From: Chionoecetes opilio
Lineage: Eukaryota > Arthropoda > Malacostraca > Decapoda > Majidae
Direction of reading: 5' to 3'
Assembly: GCA_016584305.1 (NCBI GenBank)
Contig: JACEEZ010000090.1
Location: forward strand, 10,001-74,000
DNA: 64,000 nucleotides
Shown in pieces: positions 36,483 to 48,465 of the stretch. Made by a program: the position numbers and the translations under genes. How positions within the stretch are numbered: the first letter of the stretch is position 1; the number at the start of each line of letters is the position of its first letter. Below the pieces are notes generated by a model. The model was given only the letters and a program-made list of their open reading frames with translations. It made no database searches and was not told the origin of the DNA.

Positions 36483-36976
36483 AATAGAAATGAGACATCA
36501 TTCTCCTTAATGTTTTCTTCCAACCAAGTGTCCTGCCAAACTGTTTTCATGGGCTATCTCCAAAACCTTATTTTCCCATTTATTTCCATATTCTGCATTT
36601 CCAGGAACAACTATATGTTTCTTTACCACCAATGATCTGATGCTGAACGATGATGATCTGATGCATCAGCAAGTCACTACCTCCTCATTAATATACATCC
36701 TTGTACACAAAATCCTACATACTCATCATCGGGCTCTCATTCCGTTTTTGCCTTGTTTCACAATACCTTTATATGCTCATCAGACATTTGTTCATTTATC
36801 AAGTCATTCTTCTCCACAACAAAGTCTGGCTGGCACTCCACCTTAATTGTACTCAGCCTTATCTTCCTCCCTCACATTATCACTCTGACCTTCAGTAACA
36901 CCATCATTGATCATATTTGCATCATCAAACATAGAACACAAATTCATATCATCCTTGCCCTTATCACATACATTAA

Positions 36977-38242
36977 GGGGACCGCCCACCCTAAATCTTG
37001 TTTACTGAGGGATCTTGCTGCAAATTTAATGAGTTATTTAGGGCTAAGTAGAGACTTTAAAACATGTGTTTCATTCAGATCTGGCCAATAGTTTTTGGAC
37101 AAATAATAAAAATGTGAAAAAAAGAGGAAAATTCGGCTGGTTTAATTTGCTTACAACTCTTAGGATTACTGATGCATTTATTTTACTTTTTAACCATTAA
37201 CTTTCTATTATAAAGAACAATTCACAAAAGAACAATATACAACCACAAAGGTGTGATTTTTCTCTATCTTTGTTTATCACTGAGAAAAAAAAATCTTAAA
37301 ATATTTAAAAATTTCCCAAAAAATTCTGTTTGAAACACTAGTGCCATGTTCGTAATTGACATAAACAAAAAAGTCTACCATACTTTTCTTCGCTTTTTAT
37401 CCAGCTATCCATTGCTGCCTCATATGTAAAGATCGGATAAAAAATGATGAAGGAGAAAGAAATTGTATAAGAATAACATACATTTTTCAGAAACGAACCG
37501 TAAACTTTTTTTTTTGTTTGACCAAGTGTTACGTCAGCAAACCTTATAAAGGTCTTGGAAATAGGTTTAATTTAATTTTTGAGGTTATTATGAATGCTTG
37601 CAGTAACTCAGACACACCTGGTCCTCTCTTGCAGGACTGGATATTAGTCACTCCAAGGTAAGGGTCTCGTTGTCGGCAGGTTTGAGCACTTTTCAGAACA
37701 TACCAATATGGTATCCTGATTACTCAGATGCATTTATTTTACGTTTTCTGTGCTTTTGGGTGTGTTGTCGGGTGCCTGACTCAATAAGGATATTATTATG
37801 AGGCTGGGAACCTCTAACCCAAGGTACTGCGACAGTACCCTTCCTTATCAGCGGCAACAAAGCGTCTGAGCAGTGAGTTCTGATGCGCTCCCGGTAACTG
37901 CTTTACATTCTCGCACGAATTGCCAGACGTATAAGTAACAAATTGATTCGCATTGATTCAAAACAAAACAAAGCAAAACAAATTGATTCAAACGCATCAG
38001 GAAACTCAAAAATATCATTATAATTAATATTGTATCGTCAAAACTGATGCAAACAAACGAGGCGTGACGCTCGCGTGGTGCGCGGGGGAAGGGAGCGGGA
38101 AGGTTAAATCCCTTTGAATATCTTTATTTTGGAAAAACTATCTACCAGTGTGTTGCCCAAGTCCACAGCTACCATTATATGACTTAAACTGATTTATTGT
38201 ATTTTTCATGAATGTCCTATATATTCAGGTTGGGCGGTCCCC
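36977..38242. mobile_element. TTAA-flanked non-autonomous DNA transposon (piggyBac-like), 1.27 kb
   Basis: TTAA at 36,973-36,976 and 38,243-38,246 brackets an element whose ends are inverted repeats beginning GGGGACCGCCCA. The similarity extends about 21 bases with two mismatches. TTAA target duplication is the hallmark of piggyBac-type elements. Inside are AT-rich DNA and a direct repeat, ATGCATTTATTTTAC (about 37,172-37,186 and 37,730-37,744). No transposase frame is present, so it depended on another copy. It sits between the protease and the linker of the Ty3 relic. Confidence 0.75.
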
Positions 38243-38264
38243 TTAACAGTCACTTGTTTCTCTC

Positions 38265-38600
38265 TCAAAGCCCTCGCTCGTCATTACTAAGGGCTGGGAA
38301 AACATCTCTTCCCTCTACCTTATCATCAATTTCACTGATTGAGTCAGGAACTAACACAGTATCAGCTTTGACTTCCTCATCCATCAGAGGGTTATCAATG
38401 ATCTCTATTTCTTTTTCTTTTTCAAAATCATTTCCCAAGAGCATGGCCACACCATCAATGGGTAGCTCCTCACTTACTCCAACCTTTACCCTTCCAGTTA
38501 CAAGTTCAGATTCCAACCACACATAATGCAGTGGGACAGACATTCCTCCAGCCACACCTCTAAGGTTAGCCTTCTCACCAGAGTAAGATTCCTCAGTCTA
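38265..38600 (-). pseudogene. Aspartic protease domain end of Gmr1-like Ty3 element
   Basis: A minus-strand frame of 96 codons reads VPLHYVWLESELVTGRVKVG, then LPIDGVAMLLGNDF, the C-terminal 'I.GV..LLGND' block of Ty3 proteases. An acidic linker (EKEKEIEIIDNPLMDEE) and VFPA follow, which in this group precede the integrase region. A further stretch upstream in the same frame (EESYSGEKANLRGVAGG) continues to about 38,600. The N-terminal part with the catalytic DTG was not found. Confidence 0.75.
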
Positions 38601-39225
38601 CTCGGGACACATAACAGGTGATGCCAAAATTTCCCAGGCTGCTGTTAGAGCCAAAATCTTATCTCCATCGTGTTTTTCGTGAGCGTTTACATTATCTGAC
38701 CAAGTTTCATTACTGTCGGATTTTTTGTTTGTTTAAAAAAAAAATATTATATGCTGTCATATGGAAATCTACTTAAAATCGAAAAATTCTTTGTTTGATG
38801 AGATATTTAGCTTAGGGTATTCTGTAAACATTCAACAATAACGTTACGAAGGGAAATTCTCCTATCACTCTGAAAAAGGTTGAAAATGCCACTCTGAAAA
38901 TAATGTAATATCTAGAATAAGAAAATTTCCAGAAATTCCGCCTGTCATTGTAATCAAAATGCGCTGCGTTATTTTACACATATGTATGCAAGTATAAAGT
39001 GTGCAAAATTTGAGATCTGTATTACAAAAATGGCAGGAGGAGTAGGCCGTGTAAGTAAAAAAAACGTGTTTTGAGAAAACAACGGATATACCTTATCTTA
39101 TTGAATATCAAGTTACTTTAGTCTAACTTCTTATTTTTTCCATTGTCTAATGTATTGAGGTGATAGAAAACGTCCGTATACATTCTTATTTCATTGGAAA
39201 ATATTTTTTTTTAATTTATACATAA
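38601..39225. other. Unassigned AT-rich sequence
   Basis: Clean, AT-rich, apparently single-copy. It may include upstream Ty3 sequence or another inserted element. No inverted ends or protein motifs recognised. Confidence 0.4.
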
Positions 39226-39470
39226 AATTATGATGGTGATGCGGTGGTCAGGATGGGACGCGGGGGGGGTAGCATTGGGGGGATCAGGGAATGTTTCAGA
39301 GCTACTACGTTGTAGTTCTAAGCCAAAAGAAAATTTTACAAATAATTATGATGGTGATGCGGTGGGCAGGATTGGACGGGGAAGGGGGGGGGGGGTAGCA
39401 TTGGGGTGAAAAAAAAAAAATACGTTGAGTTTGGGCCCAAAAGAAAAATTTTTAATTTACAAATAAAAAA
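39226..39470. repeat. Tandem duplication, ~118 bp unit x2
   Basis: AATTATGATGGTGATGCGGT begins both units (39,226 and 39,344). Each then runs through CAGGAT.GGAC, a G run, GTAGCATTGGGG, TACGTTG and AAAAGAAAATTTT. The second unit is noisier, with longer G and A runs. Confidence 0.8.
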
Positions 39471-40861
39471 TGTAAAAATTGATTTGATTCTGTTAAAAAA
39501 AGGATGGTTGGTGACCCTTAAGGATACTTTCTAAGGAATTAAAAATTAGGTTGGCCCCCTTTTCCCTCGGATTTTAATTTCTCTTTTTAAATTTCCCCCA
39601 AATTTCCTTATTTTTTTTTTTCCACAATGTATTTTTGCAAACCTGCTGCAGATTTCTCCCTGTTTTCCCCAAGTCCTCCCCCCCTGGGAACTCTTCCCAT
39701 GCTCTTTCCCCCCCGGGCCCCCTTTTAGTTTTTAAAGGGAACACCCCATTTTTTAAAAAAAAGAAATTTGGGAAAAACTGGTTCACAAATAGTGTGGTAA
39801 ATTTTTTGGGGAAAATGGACTCATTTTAACGGGTTTCCTTAGTGGGGAGTCTTTAGAAAAGCTTTAAAGGGAGGCTAGATAAATTCGGGAGGGGATGAAA
39901 GTTGGATGTATTAAAGGGGTTAAGTAACGGGAAACTACCTCGTGTAGGTCTCATGGCCTCTTGTAGTTTCCCCTTATTTTCTTAGTTCTTTTTTTTATTT
40001 TAAATTTAACGCAGCTTTTTTCGGTTTGGGCCCTTTACCGGGAATTCCCCGGGGCCCCTTCTCCACACCCAAAAACTTTTAAAGGGTTTGGCCTCTCCCA
40101 ACCTACTGTCCTGTTAGGATTTTTCCCTTCCCAACGGTGAGTGTGATGCCCGCTCCCGAATTTGCCCTGTTACTCATACTGTAGTGATGTGGGTTCTTTG
40201 CTTTTGTTAACTTTGCTGTTAGATCCCTTTAAAATTACTTTTACTATGTTTCATGTCTATAGTGGTTTTTTATTTTTCCAATAACCCGCGCAGTTTTTGT
40301 TTGTTTTAGGGGGCTATACTCCATCACATCCTTTATCTAACTCCTAAAATTTTCTTTTCTCTTTGTCGGGATTTATCGTTTCCCTTGAAATTTTCCCATC
40401 AGCATCGGGGGGGTTTAACTCTCCACTGATAAAAATCATCAAAATTTACCCAACTTAAACTTTTAAAGGAAAATTCCGGGGCCCATTTCGAGATATGTTT
40501 TTTTTTTTGTCATTTCTTTCCCCCTCTCAAAATTTTTCTTCTTTTAAAACCTCCGATCCACCTGCACTTTTTTTAAAAAAACAGTTTCCTTCACTGTTTT
40601 TATAACCCTTAGATTTTTCAAGAGTTACCCAAATTAAGATCTCACTTGCCGGGGGCCCAAAAATTTTCCCTTTGGGACTTTTTTTTTTAAAATCACAAAG
40701 GCCGGCCAAGGGCAAAAAAAAGGAAAACAAAAACCCCGTTTAAGGCCTTTCCCCTTAAAAGGGAGACATTTAAAAGGGGAATAAAAAAAGGGGGTGGCCC
40801 AATTTTAATGGGGAGGAGCCCTTGTAAATCCTCCTTAAAAAATTTTTAAGGGGGTGGGAAC
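39471..40861. other. Unassigned noisy sequence
   Basis: Low-quality looking sequence dominated by short homopolymers (CCCC, TTTT, AAAA, GGGG). Short open frames on both strands have no recognisable motif. Nothing supported. Confidence 0.4.
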
Positions 40862-41310
40862 ATGGAAAAATGGGAAACAGGAAAAGTTCCAGAGTTTCCC
40901 AGTGCAAATGTTTGGAGAGTGGGGGAAAAAAAATTATCCACCAACCACCCTCTTAAAAATTTGGTAGAGTGGTGGTTTGTCCCCCCCCCCCCTTTTGTAA
41001 AGGGAGGTATTGCCGCTCATCGAAGGGGGAGCTTTAAAATGTAATAAACAATTATAATGGTAATGGGTTTTAAATTTAAAAAGGTAATTTAAGTAATGAA
41101 AATTACTGGGAAATATAAATTAACTTTCCCAGTGGTTTTTTAAAGGGCCTTGAAACCTTAAATAATTAGCACCGTATTTTGGAAGGGGGCCCCATTGGCT
41201 GCCGCCCCATTAGTTTTAAAAAGGGCCACCGGGAAATTGAAAACCGTGGCATTTTAGGGTCTCTCGCCGCCGCCCCCGGGAGAGGTTTTATCTTTCCCAA
41301 ACCCTCACGG
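40862..41310 (+). repeat. Direct repeat, left copy (pair with 47,100-47,580)
   Basis: Shared landmarks in order are GTAGAGTGGTGGTTT, a C run then TTTTG.(A)AGGGAGG, GCTCATCGAAGGGG, GGCCCCATTG, and GCCCCCGGGAGAG with TTTTAT/GTATTTTCCC. The two copies lie about 6.2 kb apart in the same orientation. They could be LTRs of an unrecognised element or two copies of a dispersed repeat. Confidence 0.6.
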
Positions 41311-41829
41311 ATTAACACCCTTTCTCTGTTTAAAACCCGAGAAAAAATGTACATTAGGGTAGCCCCCTTTTTTGGGGGGTTTCCAATGAAAAGTGAAATA
41401 TAGTTTATTTCAAATTTTGGCAGGGTGTTTTCTTTTTGAAAAAATTGAATTTTGGGGTGGTTTGTCCTTTTGAACTTTTTGGTTTGGGGCACTTTTTGCT
41501 ATCCCAAAAATGGACTTTTTTTTATTTTGCAAAACATAGCTTAGCAAAAACCCCAAATTTTTTAAACTCCAGAAAAGCCACTTAAGTTTCGAGCCCCCTA
41601 AATTTCACTGGGGAAAAAAATTTGTAGAGCGTAAAAACTTTATGGGGAAAGTAGGGCCCTCGTTTGCCGAAAGGACCTACTTTAAAGCCCCCCAAAACGC
41701 CGGAAAGCTCACTTTCATCCCAAAACGCCGCTTTTTTGGGAAAAAAACCGTTTCCCTGGCAATTTGGATTTTAAACTTATTTTTTACCCAAACCTAAGGG
41801 GTTTCGGGGGGGGGATACGGGTTAAAGGG

Positions 41830-43560
41830 TCTAAGGTCCTTCACCAAAATAAAAAAAGGGTCCAAAAAAAAACAGCGTAAGTCGGTCAAACATGTACGGT
41901 CGAAGTAACCTCCGGCATCCAAGACCCGGGTTTTCGACTTTTCCCCCCACTGCTGTGCTGCCTTGGCTTCTGGGATTCCCCAGGCCCTTTAAATCGCGGG
42001 CCACCTTCTCCAACATGTGTACCTGGTCTGCGATCCTAAAAAGCGGGGGAAGGCCGGGCAGGATCCATGGCTTTGGGCCCGGGGGACCTTGACCGGGGGG
42101 AAAGACCGGGGTACAAAAAATTTTGGTTTTGGGTTTTCCGATGGGGGGAAGGAAAGACCTTTGATGGTGCCCACAGCTAGGGGAAAAACTGCCCCCCAAG
42201 GGTTTGATCAGGGGGGAGCAGGGTTCAGTGACAGAGGGCCATCTGGGAAGGGTTTTTTTGGCACTTTGTACCAGGGGACCCGGTCCCAAACCTTGAGAAG
42301 CCTGCGTTAAGGGGGCTTTTTTTCCCCTTTTGATTTTGCGGGTTGACATACGACTCCCACCGACTCACTTGACGTCCCTCAAGGTGACTCAACTAGGGCC
42401 AAACACGGGGTGGAAGGGGGGGTATTTCACGCCCTTTTTGGAGAAGATGCGGGCCGCAAGCTTTTTCGGGGTATATGCTGTTTGCACCCCAAAGAGTTGC
42501 CCCTCCCGCCACCTTATCACCAATCGAGGGGCCTCCCCTCACTGACACTGGCTTCACGGGCCCAGGGGGAAAGCCCTGCTGCCCCAGCGTGAAGGGAGAT
42601 CAGAAAACGAAAGATTCAGAGGAGTGCCGGGGCGGGGGGAGATCTCACGGAGAAAACCGGGTAACCCGGGGTAAAAACAGGGCCCAGACCACGGGTCCCC
42701 TCCCAGTGGTCCAGGTGTGAAGGGGGGGCTTTTTCTCCCGCCGAGCTTCCGGAGAAAAAGTGGGGAAAAAATTTCCCCCACCCCAAGGGCCCTCACCACA
42801 GCCCAGCCCGCTCGTGTAATGGGGCCCCAAAGCATGGACTGACTGGAAAAGGGAACTAAAAAACCCCCCCGGGAAATCCTAGTCAAGTCGCCTGCAGGTT
42901 GTATTTTCAAACTTTTCCTTCGAATAAAGGTTTCACCACGGGACTAGAAGGGGGCCCCCCAAAGCCATCCCCGCGGGTTTAGAGTGATAAAGGTCGAAGC
43001 CCCAAGAAGGTCCAAACAGCTGGGGCCCTTTCTACGTGGGGAACAGGAGAATGGTTCGCACACCCAAAATTTGTGTCCCCCCCTTTTCGCTGAGGGGTTT
43101 TTTCAGAGTGAGGACGACCGCAGGTTCGCCGTGCCCCAAGATTTTGAAGCTGAGGGTGGGGGGAGTATGGGGACACCAGTGAAAAGCCCTTGCATCACAC
43201 CCAAGCTAAACTTGTCACCCCACAGCTTGCAGACACTGATCAGTTACAGCCTGGCCAGGGGGCCAAAGCCGGCATTCCTGTTCATTTCCCGGGGCCCAGA
43301 TCCGGGGTTTTCCGGGTTTAAAGGCCGAAACGGGGTTCCGGAGTTCTCATCCCCCCAGAGCCCCGGGAAAGATTTCGTGAAGCAGGTGCCCAGGGGGCTG
43401 GGGGCCGCAGTGGTGGGGCAGCAGGCCAGAGACGGGTTCATGGGGCCCCCGGGCCCCAAACCACCGGGAGACCATGCCCTGGTTCCCAGGTCTAAAAAAG
43501 GACTTTGGTGGACCACTTTCTGGGCCCAAAACGTAGGGGCCCTTTGACACTGATGTAGTG
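41830..43560. other. GC-rich block with long open frames, unrecognised
   Basis: About 1.7 kb of clearly higher GC than its surroundings, with overlapping open frames on both strands of up to 187 codons (plus, 42,984-43,547) and 172 codons (minus, 41,831-42,349). I recognise no domain in any frame. Many homopolymers suggest frameshift errors, so a real coding region may be scattered over several frames. It lies between the direct repeats at 40,862 and 47,100 and may be internal to an unknown element. Confidence 0.35.
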
Positions 43561-46500
43561 CCTGAAACCAACTACCCAAAAGAGCTTACCATTTTTAGTC
43601 TTTTGGGAAAAATAAATTTTGGTCCCCATGATCCCAAACACGGGCCCAAAAAGGGAAACAGGGTTTACTCATTTAAGAAATTTTCGATAAGGGTCCCAAT
43701 ATAAAATGCGATTTTGATGGGTAAGAATTGTTTCCAATGAAAATAGGGTTGAGATAAAACCCGTTTTAAAATTCCTTTTTAAAAGGGAAATTTTGGGCAT
43801 CCCAAAGTTTTTTTGAAAAAGAATTTTTGTTATAGGGCGTACCCACGGGAACATACTTTTCTTTTTGTAAAAAAATAATTTTTGAAAAACAAAACGTTTT
43901 TAAAAATACGAACACTATTATATCCGCCGCGTCAAGATAAACTAGGTTTTAAAAACCCCTCCTCCAGCCCATAACAAAAACCCCCCCTCTGGGTATTAAA
44001 CTCCCCCCTTAAACCGGGGGCCCTTGGGACCCGGGCGCAACCACTTCGAAAAAAAAAACTTTGGGCAGTATTGTTTAAGCCAACAGCGAATTAAAACCCC
44101 TACCCCCCAACCGTAAAGTATCCTATTTAAATTTTGACTAGTTGGGGTACTGTGTCGGGATAAAAGGTAGACATGGGTTTTGTAAGGAAAAGACTACATC
44201 AATATTTGGCTTGTGGGCATACATTTCCCCCTTTGGGGTGCCCCGAGTAAAGGAAAAAATTGGGTGTTTACTTTAATTCAAAAGTGGTAATTTCTGGGGC
44301 TAATTATGGGGCCTTTTCACAACCGCTGGTTATGAGACAGATGAGGTTTTTTTTGGGGGTTTTGGGAAAAGGGCTTACGGGTGGGTAAATTTACCAAAAC
44401 GCTGGGTAGTAGAATAACATCGGAGGCACTTTATTTAGTTGTGGGGGTTAAAATTTATTACGCCTGGTTTCGGTTTTTGAAGACCGAGCAGGCACTACCA
44501 CCACTTAAATAATAATGAATTTCAGAAACAATTATTTTTAGTAAAGTAATTTTGCATTTTAAATTTTTATTTTATTTAGTTTTTAAATAAATCTTTGGCG
44601 AAATTACCAAGCATTCATTATGGGGCTAAATTAGCAAGGCCCCCCAACGAATATTAATAAGTGTGAAAAACGAAATTTTAAGGAAATTTCCTATTGATTA
44701 TTTTAAATTTTAAAAAACGGGTTTCAAACCATTTTTAAAAAAGGGAACCCAATGGAATAAAATAAAGGAGGTTTACTTCCTAATGAAGTTAAAATTGAGA
44801 CAAGCGGGGAAATAAAGAAATGTTTCCCCAATGTGTGATCAATTTTTTGAACAACAGTGTAAAAAGATATCTCGAAAAAGAAATTTGAAATGGGATTACT
44901 GGATTTGTGTTTCTTTATTCCATAAAACAGCAAAAAGTTTTTTAAAAACCCCCAAAATTTGCAAGGGATTGAGCGGAACCTCCCCACAAGGAAAATCAAG
45001 ATTGTTACACCAAAGGGTTAAAATCGCTATATCACCCCCCCCTTAGGTTTAAAAAACCCCGGGTTTGGGTGGGTTTTTCCCCCCCGGGCGCCTTTTAAAT
45101 TTTACGCAAATCAAACAGCCTTTTTTTTTAGTTTTCAAACTTCTCAGCCTACCCGTAAAACCCCCTAAGACCCCCAAATAAAAGATCAACCCAAAATCCA
45201 GGGCTACTTCTAGTAAAAGAAAAATTAAATTTTGTGCCTTTTTGTGAGGGGGGGACATCCACCCTCCACATGGTAATTCTATTCAGTTTGTTACCGAGAG
45301 TTGAAAAGGTTTAAATGGCCTTTTGGTAATTGCCTAACCTGTCCCCGGGAAAAACATCCCTTCAAAGGCTTTCCCCTATAAATTAAAAAAAATTTGAAAA
45401 AATTTTAAAACAAAAATTGTTCATAACATCGCCTTTTTTCCTAAAAAGTGATAATAACCCAGAAAAAAGGTATTTAAAAGGGCGGGTTACTAAAAGAGTC
45501 TTTCAGCAGCTTTCCTACTGCAAAATTTTAAAGGTGAGCCACAATGGTAATTCAGTTCTTTATAAAGACTATTTTTTTGCCCAGTGGTGCAAAAAGACCC
45601 TTCAAAAAGCAGGGAGATATTAATTATTCAACCCCCAAATTAAAAAAAGTTAATGTAGCCACATCAGGTTTTCTTGCCAATACAGGCTCCAAAAATTTAC
45701 ATATTTCCAAAAACCCCTTTGTCCCCAATTTCGAAATACAAATGTAGGGTGCTGCTTTTTTTGTTAATAATATTGGGGATTATTTAAAATGTTTAAAGGA
45801 CTAAAAGGGCACAAACTGAAATGCTGAGGGATAATGGTGTTAAACTAGTTTTGTAAAACCTTCGAACGTTGATGGTCCCTTCCAATTAATAAAGGGGCTG
45901 ATTTTGTTGGGCGTTTCCCAAGGAAGGGGCATATAATACATAACGTCTTATTTTCACCCTGCTGGTGATTAGGAAAAATGGGGCCCCTCCCAAACTCGCC
46001 AAGGGGGGAACAAGAGGAGAGGGATTCCTAGTTTATGCACAACCCCATTAGTTACCAAAAATTTTTGGGAAACCAAATTTTTTGCCCACCCCCCATAAGG
46101 GGAGGTTTTTAAAGGGAAAAGGGTATTCCCGTTTTATAAATGAATATATTGCCACTAATGAAAATTAATAATAATTGTCGCGAGGAAATTTACCCCCCCA
46201 AATTAAACACAGGATTAGGTTTTAAAAAGGGCCCCACCTGGCTGAAAAAAATGTAAAAATAATCCAAAAAACAAAGGTTTTTCCCCTCAGCCCGAAATAT
46301 CTGTAGAATTTTAATAAGGGAGCTTTTAATTTATCCCAGATCCCGTAAATTTACCTTTTAAAGGTTTTTCCCCTTTTGGCAAATTTAAATTTAAGGGGCT
46401 AAAATAATTTAATTTTTTCCATCCTTAAAAAGGGGGATAGCTCTAAACCCTTTTAAGTTTTGGGGGCAGAACAAATAAAAAAGCAGGGGATTTCCTTTAG

Positions 46501-47099
46501 GGAAAATCAGCTCTTGGCCTCCCGCCACCCCCCCTAGGGAAAAAAATTTTACCAAAAAATAGGTTTTGTACCTAGATCATGAGGGATAATTTTGGGGGCG
46601 GGACGAAATTTTTAAAACTGATCTTCCAAATACCACCCCCCGCCCCTCCCATTCTAATTCCCAAAAGCCATCATTTACTAAAAGTTTGGGGGAAGAAAAA
46701 TTTATAGGAACCATTCAGGCGGAATGGCTACAATATTAGCCCCTTTTCAGGTGTCAATTTTTTTGGGTACATCATGGTATACAAACACTCAAATATTACC
46801 ACAAATTTAGAAATTTATCTATCAAATAGAGATCTGAAGGTTTAAAACTAGTGCCTATCCCAGGGGCCCCCCGAAATTTCCCCCCTGATGGGGAGCTCCT
46901 AAAAAAACCCAATTAGGTCTGGTGGGTGGGCTATACGGGGGGTATTATAAATTTCCGGAGAAACTCTCCCCCAAATCAGGTATATGTCTGCATATTCTCT
47001 TTTATCTCATCAGGACTATTAAAAATTGGGAAAAAAAGGGCCCAAAAACCCAAAATGCCGAAAAAAACTATTCAAATGCTAGGCGCTATTTGTCCGGGG
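43561..47099. other. Unassigned noisy sequence
   Basis: AT-rich with many runs of four or more identical bases. I examined both strands and see no protein motif, tandem repeat or inverted repeat strong enough to call. Confidence 0.35.
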
Positions 47100-47374
47100 G
47101 GGTGTCCTTGAAACGGGAAATTCAGTTTTTGCCGGCCCCCGTTGGGGGAAAAATTAAACCCACCCAAACCCCCCTCTTTTAAAAATTGTAGAGTGGTGGT
47201 TTTTTTCCCCGGCCCCCCCCCTTTTGAGGGAGGGTTTTTGGGGCTCATCGAAGGGGAGGTAGGGGTTATATATTTTAAAATTTTAATGGTAAAGGTATTA
47301 ATTTTTGGATATTTAAATTAAAATTTTTTCTTTTAATTTAAAAAATTTTTTAAAAAGTAAATTAAAATAGTACT

Positions 47375-47420
<46 letters not shown>

Positions 47421-47580
47421 TAAAAAAGAACACCCATTTTAAAAGCATTGCCAAAAATAAAGTAGAAGATACGGCCCCATTGCTGGTTTTAACCAAGCCC
47501 CGGGAAAAAGGGGGAAGTATGGACGGCTTGCCCCCCCCCGGGAGAGTTTGTATTTTCCCCCCCAGGGATTACATTTTCCG
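47100..47580 (+). repeat. Direct repeat, right copy (pair with 40,862-41,310)
   Basis: Carries the same ordered landmarks as the left copy, but a 45-base G run (47,375-47,419) and A/T low complexity replace the middle. The part after the G run (GGCCCCATTGCTGG, CTTGCCCCCCCCCGGGAGAG) resumes the similarity. Confidence 0.6.
47375..47419 (+). repeat. Homopolymer of 45 consecutive G
   Basis: An uninterrupted G run between A/T-rich flanks. Such a run would form G-quadruplexes if real, but the neighbouring homopolymer noise makes a base-calling or assembly artefact more likely. Confidence 0.9.
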
Positions 47581-48465
47581 TTTATCGAAAGCTTACAAAC
47601 TTTTTACAATAAGAAAAAAAATGGACGGAAAAACCCCCGAACCAGATTTCATTAAAGATCTAGTTGCCTTAAAACCCCCATAAATAAACCCTTGTTTGAC
47701 CCGCCCCCCCGGCCCTTGTAGGGCCCCTTTCGGAAAAAAAACATTCAGAAAAGTGGTTTTTAAACCAAATATATCCTTTTTTATTTGGTTTTTTTAAAAA
47801 CATGGGTTTTTTAAAAACCTAAATTATTGTTTTTACAAAATTTTCAAAAAAAGATTGTTAACTATTGTTGGGAAAGAGAAAAATGAAAAGATAAACCTTT
47901 AAAAGGGGCCGGGAAACTAGTAAATTCAAAAAATGTTTTACGAAATAACAAAAACCTTCTATTTAAAATTTAAAAAAAATTTTAAAAAACAAAATTTTAT
48001 AATTTTATAATTATATATATAAAAATTTTTATTTTTTTTGATAATTAAACATTTAAAAAATTTAAAAAAAATGAACCCCCCAACCAACCCCAAGGGGTTT
48101 CTTATTTTTTCCCCTCAACACCAAAACAACTTGGGGAACCCGGGGGAACCTCCAGACCAACCCCGCGAAACCCAAAAATGAAAACTAAAAAAACATTTTA
48201 CTAATTTGGGGAAATTTTTACCGGACTCAGACTTTTTTTTTAAAACTGACATCAAAAAAAAAGAACCTGAGGGGTCAAGAATTAAAACAATTTACCCCTT
48301 AAAACACGGGGATTTTTGAAACTTAAAAATAAGGACCCCATGCCCTAAATTTATAATAAAACTAATAATTTAAAATTTAAATAGAAATAAAATATTTAAA
48401 AATTTAAAAAAAATAAAAAAACACTAAAAAATTTAAATGAAACTAACCACTTTGAAAAAGGCCCC
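47581..48465. other. A/T-rich low-information sequence
   Basis: Runs of A and T with short C/G islands; no gene, no inverted repeat recognised. Confidence 0.45.

Larger units (their letters stand above)
34207..36850 (-). pseudogene. Integrase of Gmr1-like Ty3 element, interrupted
   Basis: Minus strand, N to C: an EEQMSDEH-like linker and IVVPGNAEYG (36,600-36,850), HENSLAGHL (about 36,530-36,558), then VKRDVAQFCRTC and CQKMGKPNQ (35,470-35,545). These are the H..H..C..C zinc finger. YLLTIMCVSTRFPKAI and HAKNIVRELVKFF (35,050-35,150) come from the DDE core. FQEILQ and DWDDAFH (34,850-35,000) and TLQES..PFELV (34,600-34,650) are the rest of the core. VFFPVQSHPLK, VEKKLSDANLFVKAPEGK and NMLKPF (34,207-34,449) are the C-terminal domain. 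It is split by a SINE, an inverted-repeat element and a LINE, plus frameshifts. Confidence 0.85.
34207..38600 (-). mobile_element. Second Ty3 retrotransposon relic (Gmr1-like order) with nested insertions
   Basis: Reading down the minus strand: protease (38,600-38,265), a short linker (36,972-36,600), integrase zinc finger (36,560-35,470), integrase core (35,390-34,640) and integrase C-terminus (34,620-34,207). Once the four inserted elements are removed, protease and integrase are only a few hundred bases apart, so reverse transcriptase cannot lie between them. That is the order of Gmr1-like Ty3 elements (protease-integrase-RT). The expected downstream RT is missing; a LINE fragment begins there instead. 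No LTR was seen. Confidence 0.75.

Noticed and set aside
42984..43547. Possible capsid-like or viral gene in the GC-rich block
   Set aside because: No motif supports it; calling a function would be invention.
47375..47419. G-quadruplex regulatory element
   Set aside because: A 45-base pure G run within homopolymer-noisy sequence is more likely a sequencing or assembly artefact; no gene nearby to regulate.
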